From Aliirhizobium wenxiniae (lineage in GTDB: Bacteria; Pseudomonadota; Alphaproteobacteria; Rhizobiales; Rhizobiaceae), in contig NZ_JAEUAN010000010.1 in assembly GCF_019511445.1 (NCBI RefSeq), forward strand, positions 1 through 64,000: a DNA stretch of 64,000 nt, given 5' to 3'. This document shows, in pieces, positions 38,992 to 48,297 of the stretch. The translations under genes were made by a program, and so were the position numbers. How positions within the stretch are numbered: the stretch's first letter is position 1; each line of letters starts with the position of its first letter. Under the pieces are notes generated by a model. That model made no database searches. It was not told the origin of the DNA and saw nothing but the letters and a program-made list of their open reading frames with translations.

Positions 38992-40728
38992 TCAGTAGAC
39001 GTCCCGGAGATAGCGCTTGTCCTTCTTCAGGCCGGCGAGATAGTCCGCGGCCTTTTCCGCGATCATGCCGCCGTGTTCGGCGATGATCTCGCCAAGCGCG
39101 GTATCGACATCGCGGGCCATGCGGCTGGCATCGCCGCAGACGTAGAAGGAGGCACCGTCTTCCAGCCAGGAAAACAGCGCCTTGCCGTTTTCCTTCATCC
39201 GGGTCTGCACATAAATCTTGGCATCCTGATCGCGCGAGAAAGCGAGATCGAGGCGGGTCAGCAGGCCGTCGCGGCTCATCGTCGAAAGCTCGTCTTCATA
39301 GATGAAGTCGCTCTCGCGGCGCTGGTCACCGAAGAACAGCCAGTTGCGGCCTTTCGCGCCGCGGGCACGGCGTTCCTGCAGGAAGGCGCGGAAGGGGGCG
39401 ATGCCGGTGCCGGGGCCGACCATGATCATCGGCGCATCGTCATTGCCTGGCACGCGAAAAGCCTTGTTCGGCGAGACGAAAATCCCTGCGCTGGCACCCT
39501 CGGCCACCCGATCCGCCATATAGGTCGAGCAGACGCCGCCGCGATCGCGATTGGCAGCGTGATAACGGACGCTTGCCACAGTAAGATGGACGCTACCTTC
39601 TGCCTCTTTCGGGCTGGACGAGATCGAATAGGCGCGGTGCTGCAGCGGCTTCAGAAGGGTGACAAATTCCTTGGTATTCAAGCTGCCTTGGGGAATGAGC
39701 GAGATCAGGTCGAGCGTGTCCTTGCTCCACAGGAAGGCATCGAGCGCTTCCTTGTCGCCGTTGCGGACGACATGGGTGAGTTCCTCGTGGCCGGCGCGGC
39801 GTTCGACTTCGGCAATCAGGTCGCGCGAAGGCGTCGAGATCTCGTATTGGGTCGAGAGCAGCGCGCCGAGTGGTGTGCCGCTGACTTCTGTCTCGGCCGA
39901 AGCGCCGAGCCTTGCGATCAGCAGATCGACCAGGGCCGGATCGTTGACCGGCATGACACCCAACGCGTCGCCAGCCTCGTACACGAGGCCGCTGTCTGCG
40001 AGATCGAATTCGAAATGGCGGATTTCCTTGGTGGAGGCTGCCCCGGAAAGGCGGCGATTGACCGCGATTGTCGAGACGTAAGGGTTTTTACGGCTCCAGC
40101 CGGTTTGTTCGCGGGATGGGGCCGTCACGGTCGCTGCGCCAACGACCGGCTTTTCGGCGGCAAGCGGCAGGGTTTCGCCAAACCATGCGGCAGCGGCATC
40201 CTCGAAGTCGATATCGCAATCGAGACGGGTCGTGATACGCGTGGCGCCGAGCTGCTCGAGGCGTGTGTCGATCAGCTTACCCGCCTGGCAGAAGCCGTCA
40301 TAGCCCGTATCGCCAAGTGCAAGCACAGCAAACTTCATGCCTTCGAGGCGCGGTGCTGTGTCGGCGGACAATGCCTCCCAGAAAAGCTGGGCATTGTCGG
40401 GCATTTCGCCCTCGCCATAGGTGGAGGTGACGATCACCACATGGCGCATGGCCGCGAGCGCTTCCATCTCGATATCGTCGAGGCCGCGCACCTCCGGCGC
40501 CATGCCGAGGCTTTTGGCGGAAGCGGCGGCATCCATGGCCAGATTTTCGGAATTGCCGGTCTGGGTGCCGTAGAGGATATGGATCGGCTGTGCGGCACTC
40601 GAAGCCGGAGCGCTTGCGGTATTTTCACCGGCAATCAGGCGCGAGTTGAGGCCGGCCATGAAGCCGGAAAGCCAGGCGCGCTGTTCGCCGTTGAAGGGAG
40701 CATCCTCGGGGATATGCGGGATCATCAT
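38992..40728 (-). CDS. CysJ-like NADPH diflavin reductase
   Basis: A 578-residue protein with the full layout of sulfite reductase flavoprotein: an FMN flavodoxin domain (LYGTQTGNSE near residue 52), an FAD domain with RAYSISSSP and GGVCSTYMADR, and an NADPH domain with GPGTGIAPFRAF and YVCGDASRM. It ends with KRYLRDVY, the CysJ-type terminus. No sulfite reductase hemoprotein gene is nearby; instead it lies 10 bases behind the glutamate-synthase-like gene. It should pass electrons from NADPH to that protein or to an unknown partner. The start at 40728 is one of two adjacent ATGs. Confidence 0.88.
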   Translation of the reverse strand: MMIPHIPEDAPFNGEQRAWLSGFMAGLNSRLIAGENTASAPASSAAQPIHILYGTQTGNSENLAMDAAASAKSLGMAPEVRGLDDIEMEALAAMRHVVIVTSTYGEGEMPDNAQLFWEALSADTAPRLEGMKFAVLALGDTGYDGFCQAGKLIDTRLEQLGATRITTRLDCDIDFEDAAAAWFGETLPLAAEKPVVGAATVTAPSREQTGWSRKNPYVSTIAVNRRLSGAASTKEIRHFEFDLADSGLVYEAGDALGVMPVNDPALVDLLIARLGASAETEVSGTPLGALLSTQYEISTPSRDLIAEVERRAGHEELTHVVRNGDKEALDAFLWSKDTLDLISLIPQGSLNTKEFVTLLKPLQHRAYSISSSPKEAEGSVHLTVASVRYHAANRDRGGVCSTYMADRVAEGASAGIFVSPNKAFRVPGNDDAPMIMVGPGTGIAPFRAFLQERRARGAKGRNWLFFGDQRRESDFIYEDELSTMSRDGLLTRLDLAFSRDQDAKIYVQTRMKENGKALFSWLEDGASFYVCGDASRMARDVDTALGEIIAEHGGMIAEKAADYLAGLKKDKRYLRDVY

Positions 40729-40738
40729 CGGTGTGGTC

Positions 40739-43700
40739 TCAGGCTCTGGCTGTTGCAAGGCCACCAACGGCCTTGGCTGCAAAGAGCTCCTCGAAGCTCG
40801 GGATGCGTCCGATCCGGTCGCGGTTGCTTTCCGTCTGCTGGATGATCCAGCCATAGGTGCCGGGGCTGTCGATCGACAGCGTATTGCGGCCGGCAAGCGC
40901 CTGGCGATAATCCGATAGCCGCTTTTCCGAGACGAGAACCGCAAGGCCCTGGTCGTCGTAATCGGCAATCGCCTCGCGGGCATAACGCGACAATTTCTGC
41001 ATCAGTGCGAAATCCTCGGTCAGGATCAGGTTGCGCACGGCCTTTTCGACTGCCGGTTCGGACGGGCCGAGTGCATTGGGCACTCGCGCCATCGCAAGCG
41101 ACTGCGCCATGGAAAGCACCGTGTAGTTGTTGATCAGCGCAAACATCTCTTCGGTGTCCGTCTCGCCGTGACCGGGCGCCTTGCCGTTGAGGATCGGCTT
41201 GCGGTCGCGATAGGCAAGCTTGAACTTGCGCACCTGGTGGCCGGCAAGTGCGGTCGACAGTTCCTCGATCAGGTCCTTGCGGCTCTTCGCCTTCAGGATG
41301 GCATCGCTATCCTGATAGAGGAGCAGGGCGCGGGGCAGGCAATAGACGAAATTCGAGCGTTCGCTTTCGAAGTTTTCGAGCAGCCAGCGTGCCTTTTCCG
41401 ATCCCGTTGCTTCCACATGCCATTGCAGCATCATGCGGATCGCATCGGCGTGGAAGGCCACGTAAGGGTCTGTCGGATCGGCGATCGAGCCGATTAGAAT
41501 GGAATCGTGGCTCATTTTCTTCGGCAAATCGCGATAGGGATCATACTGGTAGAAGAAGCCGCCGCTCATGCCGTTGCCGACGCCCTTGCCGAAGGAGCCG
41601 AGATTAAGCACGGCGCCATTGGTCATGTATTCGCAGCAGAAATCGCCAACGCCTTCGACCACGGCGGTGGAGCCGGAATTGCGCACGGCAAACCGGTCGC
41701 CCGCCTGGCCTTCGACGAACAGACGGCCGCCGGTCGCGCCGAACAGGGCGAAGTTGCCGATCAGTACGTTGCCGCCTGCCTCGAGCGAACCGCCGCCCGG
41801 CGAGCGAACGGAGATCGTGCCGCCATTGGCGCTTTTGCCGACACCGTCATTGCAGGTGCCGGTATGGGTGAGCATCATGCCGTCGTTGCAGAATGCGCCA
41901 TAGGACTGGCCAGCGGAGCCGGATGTGGCGATCTTGACTGAACCTGCATCGAGGAAACGGCGACCACGCTTGTCCTGCCGCACGGCGGGAAGGTGGCGAG
42001 TGTCATCCTCGGTCAGCTCATGGTTCAGCATACGCTCGATATCGACCGAAAGCTGGCCGCCGACGCTCTTGTTGCGGTTGTTGAGGTGTTGGTTGCCGCC
42101 AAGCTCGACCACCGGCAGGCCGCCGTCGATCAGCGCCGAGCGCACCATGTCGATAAAGGCGTCATCGACCGCGTAATCCTTCTCCATATAGACCGGATCG
42201 GTGATCTTCACCTCCTCGACCACCTGCAGCATCGCGCGGAGGTCAAGCTGCCCGACACTGGACGGGTGATCGAGAAGGTGAAGAAGGTCGCTGCGTCCCC
42301 GTGCTTCGCGCAAGGACTTGAAGCCGAGGGATGCGAGGATTTCGCGGGTCTCGTGGGCGATGTTGAGCAGGTATTGCGCCAGCGCCCGCGGGTCGCCATC
42401 AAACACTTCGGCATTGGTGGTGAGGCCTGCCGGGCACTTGATGTTGCAGTTCTTCGCCATGACGCATTTCAGCATCATCAGCGCCGTCGTGCCGAATTCA
42501 AAACTGTCGCCGCCGAGAAGCGCGGACTTGACCACATCGCTTGCCGTCTGGTGCGCGCCGGAGCAGCGCAGCAGCACCTTCTGGCGCAACCCATTGGCGC
42601 AAAGCGCCTGATGCACTTCGGCAATGCCGATTTCGGCGGCGCGGCCGGTGTATTTGAGGCTGGTGACGGCAGCCGCCCCGGTGCCGCCGGTATTGCCGGC
42701 GACGTTGATGACATCCGCACCCGCCTTGGCGACGCCGACCGCGATCGTGCCGATGCCTTCCGACGAGACGAGCTTGACGATAACGCGCACCCGCGCCGCC
42801 TTGCAGTCATGGATCAGCTGCGCCAAATCCTCAATCGAATAGGTGTCGTGATGCGGCGGCGGCGAGACGAGCTCGACCCCCGGCGTGCCACCACGGGCAG
42901 CGGCGATCTCGACCGTCACCTTGGCGGCCGGCAACTGGCCGCCTTCACCGGGCTTTGCACCCTGGCCAATCTTGATCTCCAGCTCTTCCAGCATCGGGTC
43001 GGCCAGATAACCGGCCCAGATGCCGAAACGGCCGGACGCGAACTGCTTGATGCGCGAGGCACGGATCGTGCCGTAACGCGAGATATGCTCGCCGCCTTCG
43101 CCGGAATTCGACATGCCGCCGACCATGTTGGTGCCGTGGGCGACGGCTTCGTGAGCGGTTGCCACCAGCGCGCCATGGCTCATGGCGCCGGAGGCGAGAA
43201 GCGGCGTGATTTCGCTCGCCGGCTGAACTTCATCGAGTGCAATGCCGGTGGGGGCGGTGCCGAGAAGCTTCAGGTAAGCGAGAGCCTGGCGGCCTGCGTG
43301 GACGGCCAACGCACCGCCTTCCAGCCAATGGCCGAGGATATCTGCGCCGAAGCGGACGACGAGCGACTGGCCGAGCGCTGCAAGTCGAGCAAGATCGCCG
43401 CCCTGCGGGCCGGTCAGGGTCAGACGGAAGACATCGTCGGGCAGGGCCTCGCAGCTTAACCCGCGAACGAGAAAACTGTTGTTGCCCTTGCGGGAAAACC
43501 GCTTCATCTCCTTGCGGAAATCGTCCGGTGCGGTCGCGTAGGTGACGTCTGCCGGGAAGGCCAGCACGTCGCGGAGAGCCGCGGGACGGCGAGCGCGTTC
43601 CTCTGCCATCATCCGCGCGAAGGAACGATAGCCGGGTGTGATCGAAAAACGATTGATCGCTTCGGGAGACAGCCGGTCATAGCTCGTATTGGTATAGGCC

Positions 43701-46234
43701 GCGTCATCGATGCCGAAAGCGTCGTCGAGGCGGTTGAGGGTGAGCAGGCGCAGGAACGGATCTTCCTCGCCATCCGGCTCGGCGAAAGACGGCTTTTCCT
43801 CTGTCATGTCGACGAAGCCGCGCACGGCAGTGGTGCCGAAGGAATGACCGGCGCCTTCGGCGCGCTCCTTGAACAGACCGAGCAGCGGGATTTCGTCCTC
43901 GCTCTTCACCGTCAATGCCTTGGCGTGCCAGTCGGCGACGGCCTGGGCGATGACTTTGAAATTGACGCCGCCGACCGGCGTCTTGACGTTGGGGAAGTAG
44001 CGCTTGAGCACCGGATCGCTGGTATCGAGGAAATTCGGCTCGAAAAATTCGCCAGCGACATAGCTTTCGGCGGTGCAGAGACCGACCTTGCCCATGGTCT
44101 TCATCAGCGACTTTTCGGCCGCCTTGGCAAAGCGCTTGAAGGCCTTGTCGGCTTCCGCTCCGAACTTTTCCTCGGCGCGGAACTGCACGCCGAGCGGATA
44201 AACGGCCGAAGCGCCGAAGCCGAGCGCTGCCGCGACGTGATGGGAGGACGAGATCTGGCCGCTTTCGACCACAAGCGAAACACGCAGACGCGCGCCTTCC
44301 TCGATAAGCTTCTGGTTGATTGCCGAGACGACGAGGATCATCGGAAGCGCCGCGCGGTCACGCGCCACATGCCTGTCGGTGACGACGGCAATCCCGCCTT
44401 CCTCGCGGGCAAAGGCTGCAATCGCATCGCAAAGCGTGCCGATGCCGGCCTCAAGCGCCTGCGCATTGGCATCCGCATCGTCGAGCACCGGCGTATAGAG
44501 CATTTCGAAGCGGCGGAAAGGCGTTTCCGTCTGCTCGCGCAGCTTCAGCATGTCGAGATGGGTGAGGATCGGCGAGGGCACGACTATCTGCCGTGCGGCC
44601 TTTGCGCCGATATTCGGCTTGGCGCCGAGCGCGATCCTGAGCGTCATGCCGTCGGCTTCGCGGATGCTGTCGAGCGGCGGGTTTGTGACCTGGGCGAAGC
44701 GCTGCGAGAAATATTTCGCGACGCCGCCTTCCTGGTCGGACAGCGCATTGATGGCATTGCCATAACCCATGGCGGAGATCTTTTCCGCGCCGGTCGCAAG
44801 CATCGGGTCCATCAGGAACTTGAAGCTTTCCTGATTATGGGAATAGGCGACGTAACGCTGATGACGTTCCAGATCTCCATTATAGCGCAGCGGCGAGCCT
44901 TGCGCTTCCGCCGGGATTTCCGGCAGGTCTGAGAGGCGTACGCGGGCTTCGACCAGAAGGTCGCGGTATGGGCGGCGGGCAGCCAGCATTTCCAGCGCTT
45001 CGACCGTGCCGTAGCTGCGCTTTTCGACGTGATCGTAAACCAGCATGCCGCCGGCTTCGATGCGGCCGCGGTTGAGCACGGTTTCCGGCGGGAAGGCGAT
45101 CTGGCCGGCTTCCGACATGACGCAGAGATAGTCTTCCGTCTCGACGGTGCGCAGCGGGCGCAGGCCGAGCCGATCCAGTCTTGCGCCGATGACATCGCCA
45201 TTGCCGAAGATCAGCGCTGCCGGCCCATCGTTCTTCTCCTCGTAAAGCGAGAAATATTCGAGCATGGCAACGACTTCTGCAGACAATGTCTCGTCGTTTT
45301 CCCATGCCGGCGGCATCATCGAGACAACGGCGGTCACCAGATCGAGGCCGTCTTCCAGAACGCGAGATTGCAGCGTCTGGTCGAGACGGCAGCTGTCCGA
45401 CTGTCCCTTGGGGCGGATGATCGCGGCATTCTTCGCGGCCGCAATCGCTGCTTCCGACAGGCGGTTCTTGCGGTCGGTGTTGAGTTCGCCGTTATGCGCC
45501 ATCTGCCGGAACGGCTGTGCCATGGACGGATGCGGATCCGTGTTGGTGGAAAACCGCGTGTGGAAATACATGGTGTGGATCGTGTGATCCGGGTCCACCA
45601 GATCGCGGAAATAGGGAATGACCTCATCCGAATTGAGGCGACCCTTCAGCACCTGCGTGCGGGCGCTAAGCGAAATCGGGTAAAGGCCGCCAAGTTCGGC
45701 GCGCGTATAGGCTTCCGCCTCGATCGCGAGCAGCGCCTTGTGGATGCGAAAGTCGAATTCGGCCTGCGAAGCGGCCTCGCTGTGACAGCCGAAAACCCAT
45801 TGGCGGATGGTCAGCTGATAACGGATGGCGGCAGGCCGGATCGCATCATTGTCGACCGGCACGTCGCGCTTCAGCAGAATTCCGAAACCCTGTTCCGCCA
45901 GCGCGGCCTCGACGAGACGCTCCGCTTCTTCGTGGAATGCTGGATCCGCCGGCAGAAAGAAATTGCCGACGCCGAAGCGGCGCGGCTGAAGATCGGGGCG
46001 ACCCGTCAGCTTGCGGAAGAAGCCGAGAGATAGGTCCACGGAAATGCCGGCTCCGTCGCCGACACCTTCCGCTGACATCCCGCCGCGATGCGGTACGGCG
46101 CAGAGCGCCTCGTGACCCTTCAGCAGAACGTCATGGGTCTGGATGCCGTTCTTTCGCGTTATGAAGCCGACGCCACAGCTGCTTTTTTCCTCTGTGGGAT
46201 CATAGAGACCGAAGCCCTTGTTTAACGATTCCAT
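40739..46234 (-). CDS. Divergent glutamate synthase large-subunit homologue (1831 residues)
   Basis: The domain order of GltB is kept: a 19-residue propeptide then Cys20 (SSCGVGFIT) as the class-II amidotransferase nucleophile, a central domain, the FMN domain (GAMSHGALV, QGAKPGEGGQLP, SPPPHHDTYSIEDLAQLI) and a glycine-rich beta-helix (near 1500-1600). It is longer than the usual ~1500-residue subunit, with about 165 extra C-terminal residues. The 3Fe-4S motif reads C-x5-C-x3-C (Cys1257, 1263, 1267), one residue shorter than the usual C-x5-C-x4-C. No GltD gene is present; a CysJ-like reductase follows after 10 bases. Product may be glutamate or another amino acid. Confidence 0.85.
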   Translation of the reverse strand: MESLNKGFGLYDPTEEKSSCGVGFITRKNGIQTHDVLLKGHEALCAVPHRGGMSAEGVGDGAGISVDLSLGFFRKLTGRPDLQPRRFGVGNFFLPADPAFHEEAERLVEAALAEQGFGILLKRDVPVDNDAIRPAAIRYQLTIRQWVFGCHSEAASQAEFDFRIHKALLAIEAEAYTRAELGGLYPISLSARTQVLKGRLNSDEVIPYFRDLVDPDHTIHTMYFHTRFSTNTDPHPSMAQPFRQMAHNGELNTDRKNRLSEAAIAAAKNAAIIRPKGQSDSCRLDQTLQSRVLEDGLDLVTAVVSMMPPAWENDETLSAEVVAMLEYFSLYEEKNDGPAALIFGNGDVIGARLDRLGLRPLRTVETEDYLCVMSEAGQIAFPPETVLNRGRIEAGGMLVYDHVEKRSYGTVEALEMLAARRPYRDLLVEARVRLSDLPEIPAEAQGSPLRYNGDLERHQRYVAYSHNQESFKFLMDPMLATGAEKISAMGYGNAINALSDQEGGVAKYFSQRFAQVTNPPLDSIREADGMTLRIALGAKPNIGAKAARQIVVPSPILTHLDMLKLREQTETPFRRFEMLYTPVLDDADANAQALEAGIGTLCDAIAAFAREEGGIAVVTDRHVARDRAALPMILVVSAINQKLIEEGARLRVSLVVESGQISSSHHVAAALGFGASAVYPLGVQFRAEEKFGAEADKAFKRFAKAAEKSLMKTMGKVGLCTAESYVAGEFFEPNFLDTSDPVLKRYFPNVKTPVGGVNFKVIAQAVADWHAKALTVKSEDEIPLLGLFKERAEGAGHSFGTTAVRGFVDMTEEKPSFAEPDGEEDPFLRLLTLNRLDDAFGIDDAAYTNTSYDRLSPEAINRFSITPGYRSFARMMAEERARRPAALRDVLAFPADVTYATAPDDFRKEMKRFSRKGNNSFLVRGLSCEALPDDVFRLTLTGPQGGDLARLAALGQSLVVRFGADILGHWLEGGALAVHAGRQALAYLKLLGTAPTGIALDEVQPASEITPLLASGAMSHGALVATAHEAVAHGTNMVGGMSNSGEGGEHISRYGTIRASRIKQFASGRFGIWAGYLADPMLEELEIKIGQGAKPGEGGQLPAAKVTVEIAAARGGTPGVELVSPPPHHDTYSIEDLAQLIHDCKAARVRVIVKLVSSEGIGTIAVGVAKAGADVINVAGNTGGTGAAAVTSLKYTGRAAEIGIAEVHQALCANGLRQKVLLRCSGAHQTASDVVKSALLGGDSFEFGTTALMMLKCVMAKNCNIKCPAGLTTNAEVFDGDPRALAQYLLNIAHETREILASLGFKSLREARGRSDLLHLLDHPSSVGQLDLRAMLQVVEEVKITDPVYMEKDYAVDDAFIDMVRSALIDGGLPVVELGGNQHLNNRNKSVGGQLSVDIERMLNHELTEDDTRHLPAVRQDKRGRRFLDAGSVKIATSGSAGQSYGAFCNDGMMLTHTGTCNDGVGKSANGGTISVRSPGGGSLEAGGNVLIGNFALFGATGGRLFVEGQAGDRFAVRNSGSTAVVEGVGDFCCEYMTNGAVLNLGSFGKGVGNGMSGGFFYQYDPYRDLPKKMSHDSILIGSIADPTDPYVAFHADAIRMMLQWHVEATGSEKARWLLENFESERSNFVYCLPRALLLYQDSDAILKAKSRKDLIEELSTALAGHQVRKFKLAYRDRKPILNGKAPGHGETDTEEMFALINNYTVLSMAQSLAMARVPNALGPSEPAVEKAVRNLILTEDFALMQKLSRYAREAIADYDDQGLAVLVSEKRLSDYRQALAGRNTLSIDSPGTYGWIIQQTESNRDRIGRIPSFEELFAAKAVGGLATARA

Positions 46235-46398
46235 ATCCAGACTCCAACAGGAAATAAGTCAACTGTGCTGACCTATATAATGTGATATATGGAGTCAAGT
46301 TTAATCGTTTTTGCAGCGCACAACAACACTCCGGCGGCCCGCCAAGATGAGATGGATCGACCTGAGAAGTGCTTGTATGGAAGCGGTTTGCAGAGCTG

Positions 46399-46434
46399 GA
46401 GACGAGCAAGCAGGGCTTCATCCTTGCTCGTCTC
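46399..46434. terminator. Hairpin between the transaminase and glutamate-synthase-like genes
   Basis: GAGACGAGCAAG (46399-46410) and CTTGCTCGTCTC (46423-46434) form a perfect 12-bp stem with a 12-base loop, just after the transaminase stop on the minus strand. There is no T-run. The 150 AT-rich bases that follow contain two TTGACT hexamers on the minus strand (46293-46298 and 46257-46262), so the glutamate-synthase-like gene may have its own promoter. Confidence 0.55.
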
Positions 46435-46450
46435 AAAGTGATACTTACGA

Positions 46451-47305
46451 TCAGATGGCGCTGGCTGTTTTGTGCGCGATATAGAGCTCGCGCAGCTTCA
46501 AGGTCAGCGGCCCGGGCTTGCCGTCACCGACCGGCTGGCCGTCGATCACGGTGACCGGCAGGACGAAACTCGTTGCCGATGTGATGAAGGCTTCGGCGGC
46601 GGCCTTGGCTTCTTCCGGCGAGAACGGGCGCTGCTCATAAGGGATGCCGGCCTTGTCGGCGATATCGAGAACGCTGGCGCGGGTGATGCCGTGCAGAATG
46701 GCATTCGACAGCGGCCGGGTGATCAGCTTGCCGCTCTTGTCGATGATATGGGCGGTCGCCGAGCTTGCTTCGGTAACGAAACCATCTTCCACCAGCCACG
46801 CATCATCGGCGCCTTTTTCCATCGCCTGCATCTTGGCCATCGATGGGTAAAGCAGTTGCACCGTCTTGATGTCGCGGCGCTCCCAGCGCCAGTCCGGCAG
46901 CAGCGCCACGGACATGCCGGTTTTCACCTTGGGGTTTTCGATCACCGATTTCGCCTGGGTGAAGAGAACCAGCGTCGGCTTCGGTTGCTTCGGGAAGGCG
47001 AAGTCGCGGTCGGCGGCGCCGCGGGAAATCTGCAGGTAGATCAGGCCTTCGGTCAGATCGTTGCGACGGACGATCTCGCGATGGACTTCCAGCAGTTCTT
47101 CGGTCGAGATCGGCAATTCGATACCCAGTTCGGTGATCGAGCGCTTCAGGCGGGCGGAATGACCGTCATATTCCAGGAGCTTGCCGCCGATGACGCCGGT
47201 TACTTCATAGATCGCATCGGCAAACAGAAAGCCGCGATCGAAAATGGAAACCTTGGCATCGGCTTCAGGCAGCCATTCGCCATTGAGATAGACGATACGG
47301 GACAA
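46451..47305 (-). CDS. dat: D-amino-acid transaminase
   Basis: A 284-residue fold-type IV PLP enzyme. IFDRGFLFADAIYEV near the N-terminus, the PLP lysine in RRDIKTVQLL (about Lys147) and EASSATAHIID are typical of D-amino-acid transaminases. It moves the amino group from D-amino acids to a 2-oxo acid, giving D-Glu or D-Ala. The start is probably TTG at 47305, since AAGGAGAA lies 7 bases upstream and MSRIVYLNGEW is the family N-terminus; an ATG at 47344 would add 13 residues. It sits between the LysR gene and the glutamate-synthase-like gene, downstream of genes that make D-amino acids. Confidence 0.88.
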   Translation of the reverse strand: MSRIVYLNGEWLPEADAKVSIFDRGFLFADAIYEVTGVIGGKLLEYDGHSARLKRSITELGIELPISTEELLEVHREIVRRNDLTEGLIYLQISRGAADRDFAFPKQPKPTLVLFTQAKSVIENPKVKTGMSVALLPDWRWERRDIKTVQLLYPSMAKMQAMEKGADDAWLVEDGFVTEASSATAHIIDKSGKLITRPLSNAILHGITRASVLDIADKAGIPYEQRPFSPEEAKAAAEAFITSATSFVLPVTVIDGQPVGDGKPGPLTLKLRELYIAHKTASAI

Positions 47306-47377
47306 GACGGATTCTCCTTCAGGATGATGAGTGGCGGTCAGCAAATGCTGTGCAGCGCCGATAAGGCAAAATAGGGA

Positions 47378-48292
47378 TCACAGCACATCGCCGACGGCTC
47401 GTTTCAATTCGGCGATGAAACCATGCAACAGGCGCGAGCGCGGAACGCCCTTGCGGGTAATCATGACCGCCGGAATTTCGCAGGGCGGCTGGAAGGGAAG
47501 CTGCACCAGGCCTTCGGACGGCTGATAGGCGGCGCTATAGGGATCGATGATCGCGGCACCGACGCCTGCACCGGCAAGAACCGCTGCGGTTGCGCAATAA
47601 CGGACTTCGACGCGCGGCTCATAGGTCATGCCGTCGCGCTCGAAGGCGTCGCGCAGCATCTGGCCCATGCGCGATTCGACCTCCAGGCCGATGAAACCGT
47701 GCTCGGTCAGATCGTTGACCGTCACTTCCTGACGTGCCGCGACCTCGTGTTCCTTCGGCACCAGAGCGACCATGTGGGTGCGCGCCAAGACCTCGACATT
47801 GACCGACGGGTGACGCTCCAGCGCGATGGCGAGCCCGATATCGGCAGCGCCGCTCTGGACGGCATCGATGACGTGTTCGAGGCGGCGCACGTCGTAGGCG
47901 ACCGAGACATCCGGCCGGTCCTTGAGAAAGCGTGCGAGCGCCATCGGCGCGACCGTATTGCCGAGCGGTGGCGTCGACATGATCCGCAACCGGCCCGACG
48001 TGCCATGCCTGATCGAGCGGGCCCGAGCGGAAAAATTGCGCAACATGCTGAAGACCGGGCGGACTTCCTCGAACAGGAGTAGTGCTTCCTCTGTCGGTTC
48101 CAGCCGCCGGTGCAGGCGTTCGAACAGGGTCACGCCAAGCTGATTTTCGAGCTGGCGGATGCCGTTCGATACGGCAGGCTGGGAGATACCCAGCTGCTCG
48201 GCGGCCTCTACTGTGGTCTCGCAACGCATCATCGCGCCGAAGATTTCGAGTAGGCGCAGCGAGATATCCGGCTTGTGCTCGATTTCGGTCAT
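47378..48292 (-). CDS. LysR family transcriptional regulator of the hydantoin/D-amino-acid cluster
   Basis: A 304-residue LysR regulator: HTH at about 10-65 (LGISQPAVSNGIRQLENQLG), then an effector-binding domain of normal length. It is embedded in the same orientation between the racemase (5 bases upstream) and the transaminase (72 bases downstream), so it is co-transcribed with the pathway it probably controls. Likely effectors are a hydantoin or a D-amino acid; this is inference from position. Confidence 0.88.
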   Translation of the reverse strand: MTEIEHKPDISLRLLEIFGAMMRCETTVEAAEQLGISQPAVSNGIRQLENQLGVTLFERLHRRLEPTEEALLLFEEVRPVFSMLRNFSARARSIRHGTSGRLRIMSTPPLGNTVAPMALARFLKDRPDVSVAYDVRRLEHVIDAVQSGAADIGLAIALERHPSVNVEVLARTHMVALVPKEHEVAARQEVTVNDLTEHGFIGLEVESRMGQMLRDAFERDGMTYEPRVEVRYCATAAVLAGAGVGAAIIDPYSAAYQPSEGLVQLPFQPPCEIPAVMITRKGVPRSRLLHGFIAELKRAVGDVL

Positions 48293-48297
48293 GGCTG

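Noticed and set aside
40739..46234. The 1831-residue gene as a fusion artefact or frameshifted pair of genes
   Set aside because: One continuous frame carries all GltB domains in order and ends with a plausible stop 10 bases before the reductase gene, with no internal break.
46250..46298. GACTCC...GGAGTC inverted repeat and TTGACT hexamers as a defined promoter
   Set aside because: No -10 element at a normal spacing (16-18 bases) was found after either TTGACT, so only a possible promoter region is noted.
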